DNA from: an uncultured Pedosphaera sp.
GTDB lineage: Bacteria > Verrucomicrobiota > Verrucomicrobiia > Limisphaerales > Pedosphaeraceae
Length of the DNA: 64,000 nt
NCBI GenBank assembly: GCA_903918755.1
Contig: CAIXFN010000081.1
Location: 62,001-126,000 of the forward strand
Direction: 5' to 3'
Made by a program: the position numbers and the translations under genes. Positions 37,590-46,617 of the stretch are shown here, one piece after another; position 1 is the first letter of the stretch; every line of letters starts with the position of its first letter. The notes under the pieces are model-generated. The model was not told the origin of the DNA. It made no database searches and saw only the letters and a list, made by a program, of their open reading frames with translations.

Positions 37590-37710
37590 CGATCCGGGAG
37601 GGACGCACTTGTAGCGCTTGGAGATGTTTTTGGGGATGGTTCCTGGGGCGGCGCGAGGGACGCTTTGCTCCAGGCTGAGGAAGGGTGGGCCTTCAGCCCA
37701 CGGGGAGAGG
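37590..37710 (+). repeat. Dispersed ~120-bp element, copy 1
   Basis: Reads GGACGCACTT, AGCGCTTGG, GGTTCCTGGGGCG, GACGCTTTGCTCCAGGCTGAGG and then an arm pair GTGGGC/GCCCAC around CTTCA. It is homologous to 40237-40360 and 40819-40940 and is the most diverged of the three. Confidence 0.75.
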
Positions 37711-38023
37711 GAGCAGGGTAGTTCGCGGATGCGGCGGTTGGTTTTCGCTTTGTCAGGCGCAAACTTGACACACTGTTCCGACAGGCGGAGAGTGGCGACA
37801 TAGGCCTGAACAATGCTGGAAATATCCGGGCGGAGCGCTGGCAGGACACATTTCAGGACAACGAAGATGTCCCAATGTGGGTGGGTAACTTGGTGATGCC
37901 GCAGCAAAAGCGTGCGATCGGGTGCAGGGGAGAGCAAAATGCCGACGGCGCGAAAGGTAAGGCGTAATAGCATATGAAACAACACGTAGCGATCAACCGC
38001 CGTCCGGGTAAAATTCCCTGGCG

Positions 38024-40123
38024 ATGAACCACGCATCTTTAGCGCAGAATATTCTGGCCGGGACGGTGATGGTCACGGTGGTCACCAGCCACGTTACCGC
38101 CGGCCCCCCGGTGCTGCTGAACGATACCCTGCCCGCCTCCGGGTCGGATGTGGTGGGCGGCCAGATAACTTTCGCTGCGGTTTTTGACGGCAGCCGCCCA
38201 CTCACTTATCAGTGGCAGTTTCAAGACCCCAGTGGCAACCCGCCGGTGGATATTCCGAACGCGACCAACACTACGCTGACCATTTCCAGTTTGCACCTGG
38301 CCGACGCGGGCAACTATTTCGTCACCGCGTCCAATGCGTGGGGAACCCTGCCGAGTACCTCGGCCTTTTTTGCGGTGAACCCATTGCCGGCAGCGACCAA
38401 CAACATCGTCGTCACCTACGCCAACCAAACCGGCCTGGGTGGTTCCACCGCGTTTACACCCAATTGGCTGATTGCGAGCAACAGTTTGATCGCGGGAGCG
38501 GCGCCCAGCAGCGTTGGTCCCGGCGACTTCAGCCGGAGCGCCGCGGGCGTACCCGCGGTGCTGACGGATGGCACGTTCGGCCAACTGGTTCAGGACGGGA
38601 ATGGCGCTCCCAACCTGGTGACTTGCGGCACCGTCGCGGGCGGCGCGGGCACTTCCGTGATTTACACCATGCCGCCTTCCAACGTACCGGGCAACGGCGT
38701 CGGCTATGATATCACCAGTATCGTGAGCTATGGCGGTTGGGTTGATTCCGGCCGCGATCAGCAACGCTACACGGTTTATTATGCCACCGTCGCCAGCCCG
38801 ACAAATTTCCTCCGGCTGGCCGAGGTCAATTTCAACCCGCCGAACCCCTTGCCCGCCCAGTCCGCCACCCGCGCGTCCATTCTCCCAGCCGTCGGCACCA
38901 TCCTGGCCAAAAATGTCGCCGCCATCAAATTTGACTTCGACGTCCTGGATCCCTCCGTGGAAAATGGTTATGCGGGCTATGCGGAACTGGGCGTATTCGG
39001 GGTTCTTTCCATCCGTCCGCCGACCATCAATACCGTGCCGGCGACATGCTCGGATGTGGTCGGCAGCCAGGTTGCCTTCCGGGCGAATTTTGGCTCTGAC
39101 CCAGCCATCTCCTACCAATGGATGAAGGACACCGGCGCAGGCGGAATTCCCATCCTGGGAGCAACCAACGCCACCCTGATCCTCAGCAACCTGCAACTTT
39201 CCGACACCGCCGCGCCGGGTTACAGTCTGCAAGCCTCCAATGCTTCCGGAGTCTTATCCAGCACCGCGAGCCCATTCATAGTCAATCCCCTGCCGACACC
39301 CAATGCCAACGGCATCCTGGTGGCTCCGGCCAACCAGACTGGCATTGGCGCAAACTTCACTCCGACCTGGACCCTGGCCGCCGGCAGCCTGATCGCCGGA
39401 CTCCTGCCCAGCGGCGTCGGCCCCGGTATTTTCAATCTGGAGGGGTGCGGCGGTCTCCCGGTTTTGACGGATGGGAAATTTGGCGCGATTGGCGGTGGCA
39501 TAAACACCGCCCTGGCCAGTTGCGGTCCGAACGCGGGCCGATCCATCACCTACACATTGAATGGTCCAGCCAGTGGCTTCGATATCACCAACATCATCAC
39601 TTACGGCGGTTGGAGTGATGGGGGTCGCGACCAGCAGGCCTATACTGTGTCGTATTCCACCGGGGCTGACCCCACGATTTTCCACACGATCGCGCTGGCC
39701 AATTACAATCCTGCCCTGCCCGGTACAAGCGGTCCTTCCGCCGATCGCCTGACGCTTTTCTCCAGCACGGCCGCACCCATTGCCACCGGGGCGGCGACGG
39801 TGCGTTTCGATTTCACGAATCCGCTGGGCGAGAATGGCTATTCTGGCTATGCGGAGATTGCGATATTCGGCTACCCAATCCCAGCGGCGCCTCAGCCAAT
39901 GATAAACTCGCCGCACCTGATGGGCGGTCATCTGATCCTGACCGGCAGCGGAGGGACGGCGGCCGGGAGTTACAGTGTGCTGACCAGCACCAACGTTGCG
40001 ACGCCATTGAGCGGATGGATTACCAACGCCACGGGGTTCTTTGATGGTCATGGGGTGTTCTCGAACAGCCTGTCGTTTTCCGCTTTGGAGTCGGGTAGGT
40101 ATTTTCTGATCAAAACACCGTAG
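38024..40123 (+). CDS. Secreted protein with duplicated Ig-like plus discoidin-like modules
   Basis: A 699-residue protein with a short leader (ILAGTVMVTVVTSHVTAG). Two tandem modules are visible: each has an Ig-like domain (LTYQWQFQDPSG, SSLHLADAGNYFVTASNAWG; second ISYQWMKDTGAG, LILSNLQLSDTAAPG) and then a ~230-residue F5/8-type-like sandwich (ITSIVSYGGWVDSGRDQQRYTVYY and ITNIITYGGWSDGGRDQQAYTVSY, both ending in ENGY.GYAE...FG). The C-terminus has the VLTSTNVATPLSGW end module of verrucomicrobial secreted proteins. A carbohydrate-binding surface protein is likely; no catalytic domain is seen. It sits between copies of the dispersed repeat. Confidence 0.85.
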   Translation: MNHASLAQNILAGTVMVTVVTSHVTAGPPVLLNDTLPASGSDVVGGQITFAAVFDGSRPLTYQWQFQDPSGNPPVDIPNATNTTLTISSLHLADAGNYFVTASNAWGTLPSTSAFFAVNPLPAATNNIVVTYANQTGLGGSTAFTPNWLIASNSLIAGAAPSSVGPGDFSRSAAGVPAVLTDGTFGQLVQDGNGAPNLVTCGTVAGGAGTSVIYTMPPSNVPGNGVGYDITSIVSYGGWVDSGRDQQRYTVYYATVASPTNFLRLAEVNFNPPNPLPAQSATRASILPAVGTILAKNVAAIKFDFDVLDPSVENGYAGYAELGVFGVLSIRPPTINTVPATCSDVVGSQVAFRANFGSDPAISYQWMKDTGAGGIPILGATNATLILSNLQLSDTAAPGYSLQASNASGVLSSTASPFIVNPLPTPNANGILVAPANQTGIGANFTPTWTLAAGSLIAGLLPSGVGPGIFNLEGCGGLPVLTDGKFGAIGGGINTALASCGPNAGRSITYTLNGPASGFDITNIITYGGWSDGGRDQQAYTVSYSTGADPTIFHTIALANYNPALPGTSGPSADRLTLFSSTAAPIATGAATVRFDFTNPLGENGYSGYAEIAIFGYPIPAAPQPMINSPHLMGGHLILTGSGGTAAGSYSVLTSTNVATPLSGWITNATGFFDGHGVFSNSLSFSALESGRYFLIKTP

Positions 40124-40236
40124 GTGTGGGCGGGCCGGGATTGGGAATTGGCGAAGGAAATTCGGGAATGGTGGAGGGGGGGCGAAACGATTGAGGGCCA
40201 ACTTCGCCGTTTCTTGACCCCAGGGAATCGAGATCT

Positions 40237-40360
40237 CGATCCAGATGTTACGCACTTTCAGCGCTTGGGGATATTTTTGGGGCACGGTTCCTGGGGCGTC
40301 ACGTCGGACGCTTTGCCCCAGGCTGAGGAATCGCGGGCCTTCAGCCCGCGGGGATAGGGA
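40237..40360 (+). repeat. Dispersed ~120-bp element, copy 2
   Basis: Reads CGCACTTTCAGCGCTTGGGG, GGTTCCTGGGGCGTCACGTC, GGACGCTTTGCCCCAGGCTG, AGGAATCGCGGGCCTTCAGC and CCGCGGGGA. The inverted arms CGCGGGC/GCCCGCG flank CTTCA. Closest relative of copy 3. Confidence 0.8.
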
Positions 40361-40395
40361 ATTGGTGCGTGCGGGTCTGTTTGGTCGTTCGCATC

Positions 40396-40713
40396 TCACT
40401 TGAACAAGGCACGCACGGCGGTTGTGACTGATTCAGGAGCGGGCAACTGGTAACCGAAAAAGTACTTGGAGCTGATTGCGACGACTTGACCCTCGATCTT
40501 GGAAACTGTCCCAACCCAGGCGCCAGGGGGAAGGTCCCCTACCCTGCGTTTGACGAATTCCACGTGGGGAAGTCCCATATCCCAAGTGTATTCGATGACC
40601 TGTCCGTCTTTGACGATGATCAGAAGGGTCTGTCCGTCGGTCATTTTTATTGGCTCTGGTTCACGCATAAATTGCCCAAGGGTGCTTGGGTAAAACATAC
40701 CTGCCGGATTCAC
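40396..40713 (-). CDS. Small protein of unknown function
   Basis: A 105-residue protein with coherent composition: KMTDGQTLLIIVKDGQVIEY, then EFVKRRVGDLPPGAWVGTV and VAISSKYFFGYQLPAPES. A beta-barrel or SH3-like fold is plausible; there is no signal peptide. It lies between repeat copies 2 and 3, on the opposite strand to its neighbours, and looks like an isolated cargo gene. No homologue was recognised. Confidence 0.6.
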   Translation of the reverse strand: MNPAGMFYPSTLGQFMREPEPIKMTDGQTLLIIVKDGQVIEYTWDMGLPHVEFVKRRVGDLPPGAWVGTVSKIEGQVVAISSKYFFGYQLPAPESVTTAVRALFK

Positions 40714-40818
40714 GGGGGCAAGGGCAAGTGGGCGGGGCCGTTTTATTGCATTTTTGCGGAGTGTGCACGGGCTTGGGTTGGAGGTCGGATTTTATTCCGG
40801 AAACCAGGCGATTGGGTT

Positions 40819-40940
40819 CTCGATCTGGGTGGGTCGCACATTCAGTGCTTGGGGATATTTACGGGCTCGATTCCTAGGGCGCCACGGAGGACGCTTTGCC
40901 CCAGGCTGAGGAATCGCGGGCCTTCAGCCCGCGGGAATGG
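40819..40940 (+). repeat. Dispersed ~120-bp element, copy 3
   Basis: Shares the core of copy 2: GCACATTCAGTGCTTGGGG, GACGCTTTGCCCCAGGCTG, AGGAATCGCGGGCCTTCAGC, CCGCGGGAA. It ends at the ATG at 40937 that opens the next long frame. Confidence 0.8.
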
Positions 40941-41026
40941 GCACGTCAAGGAAGGAGGGGACTCCAAACCTTGCTCGACCCAAATTCCGGCTTGGCGGAG
41001 GCGCGCGAACGGTTCAATACTACATT

Positions 41027-44000
41027 GTGCTACCGCGACGATTCAAGGTCCTGGGTGCCGGGCAAATTCTGCCGGGCTGGGTGCTCGCAACCTGCCTTGT
41101 CCTTGCCGCGGGGCACGGGGCCGCGGGAGAGGATGCGGCAACCACCAACGGTCCCGGAAGCCGGGCCTTTACGGAGACGGTCAAGCCGCTGGTGACCACT
41201 TATTGCCTCAAGTGCCACTCGGCGGAAAAGCACAAGGGCGATCTCGATCTGGAGCAATTCACCTTGCCCGCCCAAGTGTTCAAACAATCGAAGCCGTGGC
41301 TGCAGGCGCTGGAGCAGGTCACGAATGGCGAGATGCCGCCCGAGGGCAAACCGCAACCCACCCCGGAGGAACGGCAAAAGCTGGTCGAAGGCGTCAACAC
41401 CCTGCTGGATGAAGTGGCCCGGGCGCGGGCGGGTGATCCGGGGCCGGTGGTGTTGCGCCGGTTGAACAACGCCGAATACACGTTTACGGTCCGCGATTTG
41501 ACGGGCCTGGATTCGCTGGATCCGGTCCGCGAGTTTCCCGCCGATTCCGCTTCCGGCGAGGGCTTCATGAACGTGGGCAACTCGCTGGTGATGTCCCCTT
41601 CCCTGGTGACAAAGTACCTGGATGCGGCCAAGGAGATCGCCCGCCATGCCGTGTTGCTGCCGGACGGGATCGGGTTTTCGCCCAGCACTTCGCAACGGGA
41701 TTGGACGGAGGAGAAGCTGGCGGCGATCCGGGCATTCTACGCGCAATTCAGCGAGAACGGCGGGGGCTCGGCGGTGAATTTGCAGGGGATCAAGTTTGAC
41801 ACGAAGGACGGCGGCGTCCTGGCCCTGGAGAAATACTTGACCGCAACCCTCGCAGAGCGGGAAGGGCTGGAAGCAGGCCGGACTACCATCACCGCCGTCG
41901 CCGCCCAGCGCGGGTTGAACGCAAAATATTTGGGACGGCTCTGGACTATGCTCCACGACGACCATCCCTCCCTGCTGCTGGACCAGGTGCGGGCGGAATG
42001 GCGGAAATCGCCTCCCACCGGAGGCGCGGCGCTGGCGGGTTTCATCGCCCAATGGCAACAGGCGCTGTGGCGCTTCACCACCGTTGGGCACATCGGCAAA
42101 CGCGATGGTCCCAAAGCCTGGCAGGTGCCGGTGACCCCGCTGGCCGAGGCGCGGGAAGTGCGCTTCAAATTGCCGGCGGCCGCCAGTGGCCAGGACGTGA
42201 CGCTCTACCTGGCGACTTCCGACGCGGGGGATGGCAATGAGCATGATTTCGCGGTTTGGGAAAATCCCCGGCTTGTGCGCGCGGGCCGTCCGGACCTGAC
42301 CTTGCGCGATGTGCGGGCCACGGTGAATGCCGTGCTCGCCAAGCGCGAGCAGGTCGCCGCCACCACGGGCGCCTGCCTGGCGGCGGCGGATGAATTCAGC
42401 CGCACACCGGGGAGCAATGAAGTGGCCCGACTCGCCGCGCAGCACCAAGTGGATGAAGCGGTGCTGGCGGCGTGGCTGCATTACCTGGGTCTGGGCGCGG
42501 GCGAGGTGCGCCTAGCGGGTCATATGACCCAGAAAATGGAAAGCGCCCAGAATTACGATTTCATCCAGGGCTGGACCGGGGCGGATGCGCTGAGTGTCAT
42601 TGCCAACTCCTCGGACCAGCACGTCCGGATTCCCGGCAACATGAAGCCGCACGGGGTCGCGGTGCATCCCTCGCCGAAATTGCAGGTGGTGGTGGGCTGG
42701 CGCAGTCCGGTCAGCGGCGCGCTGAGTGTCAGCGGCCGGATTCAGCACGCGCATCCGGAGTGCGGCAATGGCGTGACGTGGGAGCTGGAAGTGCGCCGGG
42801 GCAGCCAGCGCCAGCGCCTGGCCTCCGGAACCGCCCAAGGCGCGCCGGAAATCAAAGTGGGTCCATTTACGAATGTGGTCGTTCACGCCGGCGATGTGGT
42901 GGACATCGCCATCGGTCCGCGGGACGGCAATCATTCGTGCGATCTCACCGCGGTGGACCTGACCCTGAACGACGGGACGCGGGAATGGGACCTGGCGAAA
43001 GAAGTTTCGCCGAACCTTCTCGCGGGCAATCCCCATGCCGACAGTCAGGGGAATCCCGGGGTGTGGCATTTTTTCAGCGAGCCGGACCAGGGTGGTGGGG
43101 CGGAACCCGTCATCCCAGCGGGGTCCCTGCTCGCCCGCTGGCAGGCTGCGACCGATCCGGAGGAGCGGAGCGCCCGGGCGAACGAACTGCAACTGCGGCT
43201 GACCGGCGGCAGCCCCCAGCCCGCCGCGGATTCGCCCGACGGGCGGCTGGACCGGCAGATCACCGCGCTGAACGGACCGCTATTGGGATCCCTGCGCCCC
43301 GGCACACCCACTACGGCGGACACCACGGGAGATTGGGGTGTCGCGCCTGAAAAGTTTGGCCGACATCCTGCGGGCCAATCCCTGGCTCCCACCACCCTCT
43401 GCGTGCAAGCGCCTTCGGTCATTGCCGTCCGGCTGCCGGCGGAATTCGCGGCGGGTGCCGAATTTGTGGCCACCGCCACCCTGGACACAACGAGCGGCGC
43501 CGAAGGCAGCGTGCAAATGCAGGCATTGAATGCCCAGCCGGCGTCGCTGGGTTTGACGGCCGGGGCGGCCAAAACGCAGGGAGCCAAGGGCACGTGGTCG
43601 GACGGCGAACTGCCGGTACTGACGGACTCTCCCATCCTGGTGCGGGATGGCAGCGCGGCGCGCCGTCGGATCGAGGCGGCGTTGGATGATTTCCGGCAGT
43701 TGTTTCCCGCCGCACTGTGTTACACCAAAATCGTTCCGGTTGATGAAGTGGTGACGCTCACGCTTTACTACCGGGAGGATGACTGGCTGAAACGGCTGAT
43801 GCTCGATGACGCGCAGGCCGCCCAACTCGACCGGTTGTGGGCGGAGTTGCATTTTGTCAGTCAGGACGCGTTGAAGCTGGTGGATGGGTTTGAACAACTC
43901 TGGCAGTTCGCTACCCAGGATGCCGATCCGAGCGCGTTCGAACCGCTGCGCGAACCGATCAAACGCAAGGCGGAGGAATTTCGGAAATTGTTGAAGGAAA

Positions 44001-45262
44001 GTGAGCCCGCACAACTGGACGGGGTCTTGAAGTTTGCGGAGGGCGCCTATCGTCGGCCGTTGACGGACGCGGAAAAGGCGGGGTTGCGCAGCACGTATCA
44101 AAAAATCCGCGACCAGGAGATCGCGCATGACGCGGCCATCCGGCTCACTCTCGCCCGGGTGCTGGTCGCGCCGGCTTTCCTCTATCGCGCCGAGGAACCC
44201 ACCCCGGGAGTCGCCGCGGGACAGGTCACCGACTGGGAACTGGCCACCCGCCTGAGTTATTTCCTGTGGTCCTCTGCCCCCGACACGGAGCTGCGGGCAG
44301 CCGCGGCCGCGGGGCAACTACGGCAACCGGCCGGATTGCAGGCCCAGACCCGGCGGATGCTTCGGGATCCGCGGGTGCGCCGCCTGGCGACGGAATTCGC
44401 CTGCGCGTGGTTGCACATTCATGATTTTGACACGCTCGATGAAAAGAGTGAGCGCCATTTCCCTACCTTCACCGGCGTGCGCGGGGCGTTGTATGAGGAG
44501 CCCATCCGCTTTTTCACCGACCTGTTCCAGCACGATGGCTCGATCCTGGCCATCTTCGACGCGGACTACACTTTCCTCAACGGTCCTTTGGCGGAGTATT
44601 ATGGCATTCCCGGGGTGACGGGGCCCGAGTGGCGGCGCGTCGAGGGCGTCAAAAAGTATGACCGGGGCGGCATCCTGGGCATGGGGGCGACGCTGGCCAA
44701 ACAATCCGGCGCCTCACGGACCAGCCCCATCCTGCGGGGCAACTGGGTCTCCGAAGTCCTCCTGGGTGACCGCCTGCCCCGTCCGCCGAAGGATGTGCCG
44801 CGACTGCCCGAGGATGAGGCGGCGGAGACGCTCACGATCCGGCAACTCGTGGAAAAGCACAGCCAGGACCCGCGCTGCGCGGGCTGCCACAAGCGCATTG
44901 ATGGCTACGGTTTCGCCCTGGAAGGCTTTGACGCCATCGGCCGCGCGCGGACGAACGATCTCGGGGGGCGAAAAATTGAAACCCGGGCGAAGGTTTATGA
45001 CGGCACCACGGTGGCGGATGCCCGCGAATTGCGAAGTTATCTGCTCACCCAAAAGCGGTCCAAAGTGGTGGGCCAGTTTAACCGCAAATTGCTGGGGTAT
45101 GCCCTGGGCCGCGCGGTGCAATTGTCCGACCGACCGCTTCTCGCTGAGCTGGAACGCCAACTGGCGGCGCACGATTTCCACTGCGACACCGTGGTGGAAG
45201 CGATTGTCAACAGTCCCCAATTCCGGGAAATTCGCGGCCGGGACGCAACTGTGGAAGATTAA
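41027..45262 (+). CDS. Large cytochrome-type protein: PSCyt1, DUF1587, DUF1592, DUF1588, DUF1585 domains
   Basis: The frame opens at an ATG at 40937, inside a dispersed repeat; the GTG at 41027 puts the leader (RRFKVLGAGQILPGWVLATC) at the N-terminus and gives 1411 residues, so it is preferred. Domains in order: PSCyt1 with CxxCH at Cys60 (CLKCHSAEKHKG); DUF1587 (LRRLNNAEYTFTVRDLTG); a ~500-residue central insert including two beta-sandwiches; DUF1595/1592 (TRLSYFLWSSAPDTELRAA); DUF1588 (ILGMGATLAKQSGASRTSPI); DUF1585 with a second CxxCH at Cys1284 (CAGCHKRIDGYGFALEGFDA). The family is a hallmark of Planctomycetes and Verrucomicrobiota and is exported; it partners the DUF1552 protein 35 bp downstream. 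A role in polymer or lipid degradation is inferred, not proven. Confidence 0.88.
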   Translation: MLPRRFKVLGAGQILPGWVLATCLVLAAGHGAAGEDAATTNGPGSRAFTETVKPLVTTYCLKCHSAEKHKGDLDLEQFTLPAQVFKQSKPWLQALEQVTNGEMPPEGKPQPTPEERQKLVEGVNTLLDEVARARAGDPGPVVLRRLNNAEYTFTVRDLTGLDSLDPVREFPADSASGEGFMNVGNSLVMSPSLVTKYLDAAKEIARHAVLLPDGIGFSPSTSQRDWTEEKLAAIRAFYAQFSENGGGSAVNLQGIKFDTKDGGVLALEKYLTATLAEREGLEAGRTTITAVAAQRGLNAKYLGRLWTMLHDDHPSLLLDQVRAEWRKSPPTGGAALAGFIAQWQQALWRFTTVGHIGKRDGPKAWQVPVTPLAEAREVRFKLPAAASGQDVTLYLATSDAGDGNEHDFAVWENPRLVRAGRPDLTLRDVRATVNAVLAKREQVAATTGACLAAADEFSRTPGSNEVARLAAQHQVDEAVLAAWLHYLGLGAGEVRLAGHMTQKMESAQNYDFIQGWTGADALSVIANSSDQHVRIPGNMKPHGVAVHPSPKLQVVVGWRSPVSGALSVSGRIQHAHPECGNGVTWELEVRRGSQRQRLASGTAQGAPEIKVGPFTNVVVHAGDVVDIAIGPRDGNHSCDLTAVDLTLNDGTREWDLAKEVSPNLLAGNPHADSQGNPGVWHFFSEPDQGGGAEPVIPAGSLLARWQAATDPEERSARANELQLRLTGGSPQPAADSPDGRLDRQITALNGPLLGSLRPGTPTTADTTGDWGVAPEKFGRHPAGQSLAPTTLCVQAPSVIAVRLPAEFAAGAEFVATATLDTTSGAEGSVQMQALNAQPASLGLTAGAAKTQGAKGTWSDGELPVLTDSPILVRDGSAARRRIEAALDDFRQLFPAALCYTKIVPVDEVVTLTLYYREDDWLKRLMLDDAQAAQLDRLWAELHFVSQDALKLVDGFEQLWQFATQDADPSAFEPLREPIKRKAEEFRKLLKESEPAQLDGVLKFAEGAYRRPLTDAEKAGLRSTYQKIRDQEIAHDAAIRLTLARVLVAPAFLYRAEEPTPGVAAGQVTDWELATRLSYFLWSSAPDTELRAAAAAGQLRQPAGLQAQTRRMLRDPRVRRLATEFACAWLHIHDFDTLDEKSERHFPTFTGVRGALYEEPIRFFTDLFQHDGSILAIFDADYTFLNGPLAEYYGIPGVTGPEWRRVEGVKKYDRGGILGMGATLAKQSGASRTSPILRGNWVSEVLLGDRLPRPPKDVPRLPEDEAAETLTIRQLVEKHSQDPRCAGCHKRIDGYGFALEGFDAIGRARTNDLGGRKIETRAKVYDGTTVADARELRSYLLTQKRSKVVGQFNRKLLGYALGRAVQLSDRPLLAELERQLAAHDFHCDTVVEAIVNSPQFREIRGRDATVED

Positions 45263-45297
45263 GTAAAAGCCTAGCAACGCAAACCAAACGAACACCA

Positions 45298-46605
45298 ATG
45301 AGTACGCACCAATTTTCCCGCCGCACCTTCTTGCGCGGCCTCGGCGTCACCATGGCGCTCCCCTGGATGGAATCGTACAACGTCTGGGGCGACACGCCCC
45401 CAACGGGCACCCGGCCCGCGAGTGAAGCGCCCGTGCGCCTGGCGGTGTTGTTTTCAGGGAATGGCTTTCATTCGAAGGAGTGGTGGGCCAAAGGTGAGGG
45501 CAAGACCATGGAGTTGGGCAAGGTGCTCGCCCCGTTGACGGACTTCCGGGAACGAATGCTGCTCATTCGTGGGCTGTACAACGAGGAAGCCCAAAAGGGC
45601 AACATTCACAGTTCCCAGACCGGCAACCTGCTCTCCGGTGCGCCCCTGGCCTCTGGCGGGGAGATCCGTTCGGGAACCAGTATCGACCAATTGCTGGCGC
45701 AGCGTTACGGCCACTCCACCAAAGTCCCGAGCCTGGTGCTCGGCTGTGAGAAATCGAATCCCTCGGTGCACAAGAATTATTCGATGCTCTACAGCTCGCA
45801 TATTTCGTGGAGTTCGCCCACCACGCCGACGCCGCTGGAAATCTATCCCGCGCTGGCGTTTGACCGGCTCTTCAAGGACGACGTGAGCAAGGGCGATCAG
45901 AGCGTGCTGGATGCGGTGCTCACGGACGCCAAGGATTTGCGCCGGCACATCAGCGGGAATGACCAGCACAAGCTCGACGAGTACCTGGAGTCCGTGCGCG
46001 ACGTGGAACAGCGCATCGAACGGGCCGGTCAGAAGGGGGAATTGCAGGGTTGGCGCCCCACGCTGGAGAAGCCCAACATGGCGCGCCCGGCGGACGGGAT
46101 TCCCCAGGACATCGCGGAACACATGCGCCTCATGGCGGACATCCTGGTGCTGGGCTTTCAGACGGACACCACGCGCATCACCACGCTCAAACTGAACAAC
46201 GACCATAGCTCGCTGCGCTTCCCCAATCTGGGCGTGGATTACATGATTCATCACCTCCTCTCCCACAGCGATTCCGCCGACTGGCTGAAAGTGAACCAGT
46301 TCTTCGTGGAACAGGTGGCCTATATCGCGCGCAAACTCGAGGCGATCCAGGAAGGCCCCCGCACGCTGCTGGACAACACGATGCTGCTTTACTGCTCCTC
46401 CATGCTGAACGGCAATCACGACGCCAGCCAGCTCCCGGTTATCCTGCTGGGGGGCGCGGGCGGCCGGATCGCCGGCGGTCGAGTTTTGGACTACAAAGAG
46501 AAACCGGACCGGCAGATGTGCCGTCTCTACTTGTCGATGATGGACAAAATGGCGGTGCGCCTGCCGAAATTCGGCGACGCCAGCCAGCCGCTGGACGAGG
46601 TGTGA
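45298..46605 (+). CDS. DUF1552 domain-containing protein, Tat-exported
   Basis: A 435-residue protein with a twin-arginine leader (FSRRTFLRGLGVTMALPW) at residues 6-23. The DUF1552 markers are LAVLFSGNGFHSKEWWAKG, SQTGNLLSGAPL, YLESVRDVEQRIERA and STMLLYCSSMLNGNHD-like text near residue 360 (NTMLLYCSSMLNGNHDASQL). The fold is related to alkaline phosphatases, but no substrate is known. It begins 35 bp after the DUF1592-type gene, the fixed partner in this phylum, so an operon is likely. Start chosen at the ATG that opens the Tat motif. Confidence 0.92.
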   Translation: MSTHQFSRRTFLRGLGVTMALPWMESYNVWGDTPPTGTRPASEAPVRLAVLFSGNGFHSKEWWAKGEGKTMELGKVLAPLTDFRERMLLIRGLYNEEAQKGNIHSSQTGNLLSGAPLASGGEIRSGTSIDQLLAQRYGHSTKVPSLVLGCEKSNPSVHKNYSMLYSSHISWSSPTTPTPLEIYPALAFDRLFKDDVSKGDQSVLDAVLTDAKDLRRHISGNDQHKLDEYLESVRDVEQRIERAGQKGELQGWRPTLEKPNMARPADGIPQDIAEHMRLMADILVLGFQTDTTRITTLKLNNDHSSLRFPNLGVDYMIHHLLSHSDSADWLKVNQFFVEQVAYIARKLEAIQEGPRTLLDNTMLLYCSSMLNGNHDASQLPVILLGGAGGRIAGGRVLDYKEKPDRQMCRLYLSMMDKMAVRLPKFGDASQPLDEV

Positions 46606-46617
46606 CGGCCGGTCGGC

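Larger units (their letters stand above)
37234..38023. other. Gene-poor repeat-rich region
   Basis: No credible gene between tig and the Ig-repeat protein. The region contains two REP-like palindromes (37375, 37482) and copy 1 of a dispersed ~120-bp element (37590). A long frame on the minus strand runs through it but reads into tig and owes its length to the repeats and GC bias. The last ~200 bases before 38024 show no clear promoter. Confidence 0.6.

Noticed and set aside
36936-38036. A 366-codon open frame on the minus strand after tig
   Set aside because: It reads antisense into tig, contains the repeat elements and has Arg/Pro/Gly-rich composition without any domain; a product of GC bias.
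39254-40399. A 381-codon minus-strand frame overlapping the Ig-repeat protein
   Set aside because: Its N-terminal part is the antisense of dispersed repeat copy 2 and the rest is antisense to a well-supported gene.
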